IMG/VR virus record: IMGVR_UViG_3300010885_036068
Span: 1-30,299 of that record
Source: a virus
DNA length: 30,299 bases
Direction: 5' to 3' (one strand)
Shown here: in pieces, positions 24,533 to 30,299 of the stretch
Position numbering within the stretch: the stretch's first letter is position 1
How the letters are laid out: the number at the start of each line of letters is the position of its first letter
Notes under the pieces: model-generated
The model's database searches: none
What the model was told of the DNA's origin: nothing
The model's input: the letters and a program-made list of their open reading frames with translations, nothing else
Made by a program: the position numbers and the translations under genes

Positions 24533-26383
24533 ATGCCAAATTGGAAAAAAGTCATTGTATCCGGATCGGATGCAGTTTTAAACTCATTGTCGGCTTCGTC
24601 CCAAATTTCTATTGGGGCGGTAACAGCTTCATCAGAAGGAAGTATTATACTAGGTCCACCACCAGCAGGAGGAGCGGGTGAAGGTGGACAAATAATCCTC
24701 CAGTCTGGCCCTGGATATGCTTCAGGTTCACATTTAGATAACTGGCAAAACAATTTTCGCATAATGCGTGGGACTAATACTAATAGTCAAGCCGTTATTG
24801 CTCAATTTAATTTAGGTTCTCAACAAGTAACATTCCCACAATACCAAAACGTATCATCATTTCCAGGAACAGCTACAGCTAACTTAGCAGTTGACTCAGC
24901 TGGAAATATTATAACAGTATCTACAGCTGGTGGATCAGTTTTTCCATATACTGGAAACGCAGTTATAACTGGTTCTTTAACAGTAACTCAAGCTATAACA
25001 TCTAGTGGGCCTGTTGTATCTCTTGCAAATGGGGCTATGTATTTTAGAGGAGGAGATGATGCTGAATTTTGGGATATTAATGTTGTAAACACAGTTGGTA
25101 TATATGGTCAACAAGATCAAGGTATAGCGTCTGTTAAATTAGGTAATGGTGGTGGGACAATTTCTGGTAGAAGTGGCAGTATTGGAATAGGAACAATCAC
25201 CCCTAACTCAGGAGCTTTACATGTAAATGGAGGAGTATTTGCTACCTCATTTACAGGCTCATTTACTGGGTCATTAGTAGGTGCTTTAACTGGGACAGCA
25301 TCTTGGGCTGTAAGTGCTTCTCAAGCTACATCAGCATCCAACGCAGATTTTTTAGATGGTCAACATGGTTCTTATTATCAAAATGCGACTAATATTAATG
25401 CTGGTACATTAGCTAACACATACCTACCAGCAGCAATTAATGTAACAACAATAAGCGCATCAGTAGGTTTTACTGGTTCATTAACAGGTGCTTTAATAGG
25501 AACAGCATCATGGGCACAAAGTGCTTCAAATGCTATAACTGCTCAAAATGCAACATCTGCAGATTTAGCTAAAACTGTTAACACAGTATCAAGTAGTGTG
25601 AACGCTATTTTTTTTCCTACATTTGTAGATTCTAATAACGCACCAACAACAAATGAATCTTTATTTACCTCAAATGTAATAACTTTTAATCCTGGGGCAC
25701 AAGTTTTATCTTCCCGTGGAATTACAGCGCAAAATGTCCAAATATCATCTTCATTAAATGTTACAGGTAGTGCTATTTTTGCTGGAGGGATAACTGGGTC
25801 ATTATTAGGCACAGCTTCTTGGGCTACAAATGCAATTTCAGCTTCATTTTTACCATTAGCAACTTATAGTATAACTTCATCTTGGGCTACAAACGCAATT
25901 TCAGCTTCATTTTTACCATTAGCAACTTATAGTATAACTTCATCTTGGGCTGTAAGTGCTTCAAAAGCATCAACAGCTTCATTTGTTAATAACTTAAATC
26001 AAAACGTATTAATTACCGGTTCATTAACTGTAACTGGTAGTACTGTTGTAACTGGGTCAGTAAGAGGTAATGTTGTAGCTTTAACTATAACATCAAATAC
26101 AGCTTCTGTTAACTTATCAAGTGGTAACTTTTTTACCTTAAATTTAGTTGGAGGAGCTACTACTCATATTAACCCAACTAATATTAGCCCAGGTCAAACT
26201 GCTAATATAAGAATATCTCAAAGTGCTACAGGTAACGGATTAGTAAGCTTTCCAACATTTGTAGATCAACCAAGTGGTTCATTATATACTGGTTCTCAAG
26301 TCGCTAGTGCTGTGGATATTATATCATTAGTAACATTTGATTCAAATATTGTATATGTAAGTTCTGTTAGAAATTTAGTATAA
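24533..26383 (+). CDS. Tail fibre protein B (WKKVIVSGS N-terminus)
   Basis: 616 residues. MPNWKKVIVSGSDAVLNSL matches the N-terminal tag of fibre A, so both likely attach at the same place. The shaft has several GS(F/L)-(T/L)G...GTASWA segments, a fibre repeat with LDGQHGSYYQNATNINAGTL, and a perfect-register 21-residue tandem duplication (25817-25942). The C-terminus (TITSNTASVNLSSGNFFTLN, then GLVSFPTFVDQPSG...IISLVTFDSNIVYVSSVRNL) is a β-rich tip like those on many phage fibres. It begins after the structured leader and is followed 5 nt later by the propeller gene, so the two should be co-expressed. Longer than fibre A, it may be a main adhesin shaft. Confidence 0.75.
   Translation: MPNWKKVIVSGSDAVLNSLSASSQISIGAVTASSEGSIILGPPPAGGAGEGGQIILQSGPGYASGSHLDNWQNNFRIMRGTNTNSQAVIAQFNLGSQQVTFPQYQNVSSFPGTATANLAVDSAGNIITVSTAGGSVFPYTGNAVITGSLTVTQAITSSGPVVSLANGAMYFRGGDDAEFWDINVVNTVGIYGQQDQGIASVKLGNGGGTISGRSGSIGIGTITPNSGALHVNGGVFATSFTGSFTGSLVGALTGTASWAVSASQATSASNADFLDGQHGSYYQNATNINAGTLANTYLPAAINVTTISASVGFTGSLTGALIGTASWAQSASNAITAQNATSADLAKTVNTVSSSVNAIFFPTFVDSNNAPTTNESLFTSNVITFNPGAQVLSSRGITAQNVQISSSLNVTGSAIFAGGITGSLLGTASWATNAISASFLPLATYSITSSWATNAISASFLPLATYSITSSWAVSASKASTASFVNNLNQNVLITGSLTVTGSTVVTGSVRGNVVALTITSNTASVNLSSGNFFTLNLVGGATTHINPTNISPGQTANIRISQSATGNGLVSFPTFVDQPSGSLYTGSQVASAVDIISLVTFDSNIVYVSSVRNLV
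25817..25942 (+). repeat. Tandem 63-bp duplication in fibre B
   Basis: Two 63-bp units (25817-25879 and 25880-25942) differ at one silent base (AATGC versus AACGC). Each encodes 21 residues running from SWATNAISASF to PLATYSITS, and a third unit begins (SWA) before diverging. The near-identity points to a recent duplication. Confidence 0.92.
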
Positions 26384-26388
26384 AAATT

Positions 26389-28725
26389 ATGAATTTTACT
26401 CCATTTGCTTTCTTAGCACCAGTTATATCAGATATCCCAGTTGTAGCACCTCCACAAATTTCATATATATGGGTTGGTGGGAACTTTACTACATATAAAG
26501 CTAATAATATAAATAATATACTAAAAGTATTTACATCTGGTTCTATTGATAGTACTTTTAATATAGGAGAAGGGACATTTAGGCAAATTTTAGCTGTAGC
26601 TGTCCAAAATGATGGAAAAGTAATATTAGGAGGTCAATTTACTGCTTATAGTGGTTCTTCATTTACTAGAATAGTAAGAGTAAATTCTAACGGAACAGTA
26701 GATAGTACCTTTAATGGAGGGACTGGATTTAATGGTGATGTATATAGCATATTACCATCAGGTAGTAACATATATGTAGGAGGTAACTTTACTACTTACA
26801 GTGGATCAACAGCTACTAGGATAGTTAGACTTAATGCTAGTGGGACAATTGATGCTACATATAATGTAGGAGCAGGAGCATCAGGTATTGTTCAATCTAT
26901 AGCGACCCAATCTGATAATAAAATAATATTAGGAGGATCATTCGCTAACTATAGCGGATCAGCTGTTGGTAATATTGTTAGAACTAATACTGATGGAACT
27001 AGAGATACTACATATGTTACTGGAGGTGGATTAAGCACAGCTGCTACTAAAGTCTTAATCCAACCTGATGGTAAAATATTAGCTGCTGGTAATTTTACTA
27101 CTTATAGCGGATCAGGAACAAATGCTACTCGAATAGTAAGAACTAATGTTAGTGGGACTAGGGATGCTAATTTTATAGTAGGAGCAGGATTTAATCTTGT
27201 TACATACGCTTTAGCTTTAGAACCTAATGGTAAAATATTAGTAGGAGGTAATTTTACTACCTATAGTGGTTCATCATATAATCGAATAATTAGACTTAAT
27301 GCTAGTGGTTCTATAGATACTACTTTCAATCCAGGAACAGGATTTGATGCATTTAGTGGAACCCAAAATGATCTGTTAGTTAGTGGATCTTTTATATATG
27401 TAGCTTCTAATTTTTTAACATATAGTGGTTCAAATATAAGAGGTATAATTAGATTAGAATCTAGTGGTACTATAGATAATACTTTTAACTATGGAACAGC
27501 TAGTGCTAACCTTACAGGTAGAGGGGTAGGTGTAACTAACACTAACTCTGGGGTTAGGGCCATGGCATTTTCAGGATCAAATGGTTTATTTTTAGGTGGG
27601 CAATTTTCTACATACCAAGAACCAATACAGGTAAGATCAGCTATGTTAAGCTCATCAGGTGATATTTCTTCATCATATAATGGGGATGCAATTGGATTTA
27701 ATAATGGAATAGTACATTGTGCTATAACTCAATCTGATGGTAAAATACTAGTAGGTGGAAGTTTTACAGCATATGGAGCCACAACTGTTAACCAAATAGT
27801 TAGAATAAATAAAGATGGATCTAGGGATGCTGATTTTAATACTGGAGTGGGATTTAATAGTACTGTCTATGATATTTACCAACAATCTGATGGTAAAATA
27901 TTAGTAGGAGGAGCATTTACTACCTACAGTGGGTCAACAGCTAACTTTTTAACTCGTTTAAACTTAAGTGGAGCAATTGATCCTACATTTGCATCTAGTT
28001 CTAGTTTAAACAACTCAGCATACTCAATAACTCAACAATCTGATGGTAAGATATTAGTAGCTGGTAACTTTACTGCTTATAGTAGTTCTGTAACTACAAA
28101 TGCTACTCGAATAGTTAGAATTAATCTTAGTGGATCTAAAGATGACACATTAGCTACTAATACTGGTTTTGGTGTCACCATGAATAAAATTAAACAACAA
28201 TCTGATGGTAAAATATTAGTTTGTGGTGGGTCTACAACCTTTAACGGAGCATCTACATATAGATACATCTATAGATTAACAGATAGTGGAGCACTAGACA
28301 ATAGTTTTAACTCAGGCACAACACCAAACTTCCCAAATGGTGTCATATATAACTTTGACATAGCCTCAGATGGAAAAGTAGTATTAATAGGAGACTTTAC
28401 TACTTACAGTGGCTCATCATATAATCGAATAGTTAGAACAAACAATAGCGGAGCTGTAGACACTACTTTTAACCCAGGAACAGGATTTGATTCTATGATA
28501 GCAAATACCGCTCTCCCAACTTCATATGTAAGAATTGACCCTGCTGGTCCGATATATATTGGTGGTAATTTTACTTCATATAGTGGATCAAGTTTAGTTA
28601 GAAGTATAGCTAAAATAGAATCAAATGGGACTATATCTTCAGATTGGAACTATGGTACTACTCCATTATTTAATAACTCAGGATCAGGATTTAATAATTA
28701 TGTTTCAACAATAATACAAGTATAA
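26389..28725 (+). CDS. Delta-60-repeat β-propeller protein, probable distal adhesin
   Basis: 778 residues made almost entirely of about 14 repeats of 45-65 residues. Each has a GG(N/S)FTTYSGS element, then (T/N)RIVR-N-x-(S/D)G-(T/S), a D-x-(T/S)F(N) turn, and (Q/P)-x-DGKILVGG leading to the next unit. This is the delta-60 / WD40-like repeat pattern of bacterial secreted and surface proteins. Fourteen units would suit two seven-bladed propellers in one chain (inference). One unit is degenerate (GGQFSTYQEPIQVR) and another has CGGSTTFNG. The N-terminus (NFTPFAFLAPVISDIPVVAP) is the only non-repeat part and may anchor it to fibre B, encoded 5 nt upstream. The C-terminus ends in a partial unit. 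A receptor-binding role is inferred from its place at the end of the fibre island. Confidence 0.75.
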   Translation: MNFTPFAFLAPVISDIPVVAPPQISYIWVGGNFTTYKANNINNILKVFTSGSIDSTFNIGEGTFRQILAVAVQNDGKVILGGQFTAYSGSSFTRIVRVNSNGTVDSTFNGGTGFNGDVYSILPSGSNIYVGGNFTTYSGSTATRIVRLNASGTIDATYNVGAGASGIVQSIATQSDNKIILGGSFANYSGSAVGNIVRTNTDGTRDTTYVTGGGLSTAATKVLIQPDGKILAAGNFTTYSGSGTNATRIVRTNVSGTRDANFIVGAGFNLVTYALALEPNGKILVGGNFTTYSGSSYNRIIRLNASGSIDTTFNPGTGFDAFSGTQNDLLVSGSFIYVASNFLTYSGSNIRGIIRLESSGTIDNTFNYGTASANLTGRGVGVTNTNSGVRAMAFSGSNGLFLGGQFSTYQEPIQVRSAMLSSSGDISSSYNGDAIGFNNGIVHCAITQSDGKILVGGSFTAYGATTVNQIVRINKDGSRDADFNTGVGFNSTVYDIYQQSDGKILVGGAFTTYSGSTANFLTRLNLSGAIDPTFASSSSLNNSAYSITQQSDGKILVAGNFTAYSSSVTTNATRIVRINLSGSKDDTLATNTGFGVTMNKIKQQSDGKILVCGGSTTFNGASTYRYIYRLTDSGALDNSFNSGTTPNFPNGVIYNFDIASDGKVVLIGDFTTYSGSSYNRIVRTNNSGAVDTTFNPGTGFDSMIANTALPTSYVRIDPAGPIYIGGNFTSYSGSSLVRSIAKIESNGTISSDWNYGTTPLFNNSGSGFNNYVSTIIQV

Positions 28726-28729
28726 AAAT

Positions 28730-28969
28730 ATGACACTTAAAGAATTTTTATTAAACAAAACTTTAGTAGCGGTTGAATTAATTGATTTTGATTACAACCA
28801 AATAATTAATGTCTTTGTAGACAATAATATATGTTATGGATTAAACATAGATACATCAAATATACCATCTGGTATTCCTTTAGATTATCGCACAGATTTT
28901 ACTTTAGTAAATGATATTTTATCTGTAGGTGATATTTCTTTAAACACTAACGATGTAGAAATGCTTTAA
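28730..28969 (+). CDS. Hypothetical protein, 79 residues
   Basis: A small acidic protein (KEFLLNKTLVAVELIDFDYN, then GLNIDTSNIPSGIPLDYRTD) with alternating hydrophobic residues suggesting β-strands. It starts 4 nt after the propeller gene stop with an AAAAT leader, so it is the last gene of the adhesin transcript. I recognise no family. Position suggests a cap, chaperone or adhesin accessory; it could equally be unrelated to the virion. Confidence 0.55.
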   Translation: MTLKEFLLNKTLVAVELIDFDYNQIINVFVDNNICYGLNIDTSNIPSGIPLDYRTDFTLVNDILSVGDISLNTNDVEML

Positions 28970-28975
28970 TAAAAC

Positions 28976-29004
28976 TTGGCTTACAAAATCTTTATTACTA
29001 TATT
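28976..29004 (+). promoter_or_regulatory. Possible sigma70-type promoter of the polymerase gene
   Basis: TTGGCT, a 17-nt spacer and TATATT precede the polymerase ATG by 17 nt, giving a start near 29011. There is no ATATTTATA copy here, which fits an early or middle gene. Bacteroidota promoters often differ from this consensus, so confidence is low. Confidence 0.35.
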
Positions 29005-29021
29005 AATAGAAAATAAAGGTT

Positions 29022-30299
29022 ATGTATTGGCTAGTAGAAACTAAAGATCAATTAAGAGAATTTTTTAATCAAGACTATAAAGAAGTCTTTGTTGAGATTA
29101 TTCCTTACCATAATCAAATCCATCCATCCTTAAATGATGTATGTTTAGTCTATATTAGACCAACTTATGATTCTAAAGGGTATATGTTTTGTATTGACCA
29201 TAGTGAAACAATGTCACTTGGAAAAACATATGTTGAAAAACTATTAAAACATATAGACACAGTTTATGTTAGAGATAAAAAATCATTTCTATATTATTTT
29301 CAATTAAACAAAGTAACAGATATTTCTTCTATTAAGTATGTAGAAACACCATCTGAACCTGTATTTGATATCTTTTATAGGAAACATCCTAATAAAACGG
29401 ATATTAACAAAATAATTCCAATAGTTAAGCATTATGAGATTTGTGAGAATATTTATACTCAACTTCAACAAACGATATTGGAGCCAAAACCAGAATATGT
29501 TAAATTTTATAATAAAGGTGCTTTAGCATTTTTTGGAATTGAAAAGAACGGAATTAAAATTAATGAAGACAAGTTTTATAAATACTATGAACCAAATAAT
29601 AGCTTATACTCGATACGTGATAGTAGGGTGTTTACTCAATATAACCTCAATACTACAACAAGACGTCCATCTAATGCCTTTAATAGCATTAACTTCGCTG
29701 CTCTAAAGAAAGACAACCACTCAAGATCGAGCTTTATACCACAAAACAATGAATTTCTTGAAATCGATATTTCAGCATACCATCCGACTTTGGCTGGACA
29801 ACTGGTTGCTCATGAATTTGACAACCCTGATATTCATGCTGATTTTGCTAGCATGTATGGTGTAGACTATGCTAAAGCAAAAGAATTAACATTTAAACAG
29901 TTATATGGAGGAGTATTTGAAGAATACAAATCACTCCCATTCTTCCAGAAAATTCAAACATATGTTCAAGAACAGTGGAAATTGTTTAATAAACAAGGCT
30001 TTATTAACGCTCCTATATCAGGTTATATGTTTAAAAAGGATTCATTAGAAAATATGAATCCACAAAAGTTATTTAATTATATCTTACAAAACCTAGAAAC
30101 ATCTACAAACATAGGTATATTACTTAAGATTCATAAAATATTAACAGGTAAAAATACTAAAATAGTTTTATACACGTATGACTCATTTCTACTTGATTGG
30201 GATGAAGATGAAGAGCAAGAATTAGAACAGATCAAAAATATATTTAAAGAAATGAAGTTATCAATAAAAATTAATGGAGGGAAGAATTATGACTTTTAA
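29022..30299 (+). CDS. Divergent family A DNA polymerase
   Basis: 425 residues. Polymerase motifs occur in order: a TTTRRPSNAFNSINF segment like the Pol I RLSS...NLQNIP region; motif A LEIDISAYHPTL (Asp249); motif B AKAKELTFKQLYGG (Lys287, Phe291, Tyr295 in the K-x3-F-x3-Y spacing of Pol I Lys758, Phe762, Tyr766); motif C LYTYDSFLLD (Asp387). Both catalytic aspartates are present. The Pol I steric-gate Glu710 position is His254, and the HDE triad reads Tyr-Asp-Ser. The N-terminal 120 residues (VFVEIIPYHNQIHPSLNDVC, then YIRPTYDSKGYMF) look like a degenerate 3'-5' exonuclease-type fold without clear DxE metal ligands; a proofreading exonuclease may be encoded separately. T4 itself uses a family B enzyme. 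The gene ends with TAA at the last base of the window. Replicative role is inferred. Confidence 0.72.
   Translation: MYWLVETKDQLREFFNQDYKEVFVEIIPYHNQIHPSLNDVCLVYIRPTYDSKGYMFCIDHSETMSLGKTYVEKLLKHIDTVYVRDKKSFLYYFQLNKVTDISSIKYVETPSEPVFDIFYRKHPNKTDINKIIPIVKHYEICENIYTQLQQTILEPKPEYVKFYNKGALAFFGIEKNGIKINEDKFYKYYEPNNSLYSIRDSRVFTQYNLNTTTRRPSNAFNSINFAALKKDNHSRSSFIPQNNEFLEIDISAYHPTLAGQLVAHEFDNPDIHADFASMYGVDYAKAKELTFKQLYGGVFEEYKSLPFFQKIQTYVQEQWKLFNKQGFINAPISGYMFKKDSLENMNPQKLFNYILQNLETSTNIGILLKIHKILTGKNTKIVLYTYDSFLLDWDEDEEQELEQIKNIFKEMKLSIKINGGKNYDF

Noticed and set aside
28990-29018. Inverted repeat CTTTATT / AATAAAG before the polymerase start, as a T4 gp43-like translational operator
   Set aside because: Only one G-C pair in seven, with a 15-nt loop. 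If the candidate promoter at 28976 is right, its 5' half is not in the transcript.
1-30299. Full genetic code 4 (TGA = Trp everywhere)
   Set aside because: Dozens of Trp codons in the window are TGG and only two TGA codons are convincingly inside genes. Complete reassignment in such an AT-rich genome should give many more.

Overview
The window is a contiguous late (virion) region of an AT-rich, T4-type contractile-tailed phage, with the start of a replication module at its right end. All supported genes lie on the + strand. Gene order and protein signatures match the T4 structural core: scaffold, gp23-like major capsid, neck gp13/gp14/gp15, sheath gp18, tube gp19, gp26-like protein, tape measure, baseplate. 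The likely host is a member of Bacteroidota: starts have A-rich leaders and almost no Shine-Dalgarno sequences, and the fibre architecture resembles that of flavobacterial and aquatic T4-like phages. The host assignment is inference.

Layout: 1-2792 prohead scaffold (5' end cut off) and major capsid protein, closed by a strong terminator; 2874-3569 PhoH-like ATPase; 3592-6160 neck and tail-completion proteins, joined by 1-nt stop/start overlaps; 6175-6426 a small coiled-coil protein; 6481-9212 sheath and tube, closed by a second terminator; 9310-10306 two overlapping tail-assembly genes (gp26-like plus a +1-frame partner); 10346-13270 tape measure; 13310-20186 baseplate and hub genes, including a LysM/gp53-like wedge protein and a very large hub with a C-terminal M23-like domain; 20186-28725 an adhesin/fibre island (C1q-like fibre, two collagen-like proteins, two fibres with paralogous N-termini, and a 14-repeat delta-60-type propeller protein); 28730-30299 a small unknown protein and a divergent family A DNA polymerase.

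Four signals go beyond routine annotation. (1) Two essential genes, the tail-assembly partner and the hub, are interrupted by a single in-frame TGA where the flanking protein continues intact. At one of them tryptophan fits the context, yet dozens of ordinary TGG codons are used elsewhere. This looks like TGA read-through or partial recoding rather than decay, although nonsense mutation or base-calling error remains possible. (2) Twelve intergenic copies of ATATTTAT(A/C), almost all 15-40 nt before a start codon, look like a late-promoter element. It is the reverse complement of the T4 late box TATAAATA, so it is not simply the T4 promoter. (3) The leader before the fibre gene at 24533 contains a compact predicted RNA fold with a GAAA tetraloop. 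(4) The polymerase has substitutions at normally conserved active-site positions. No tRNA, CRISPR array, insertion sequence or attachment site was recognised.
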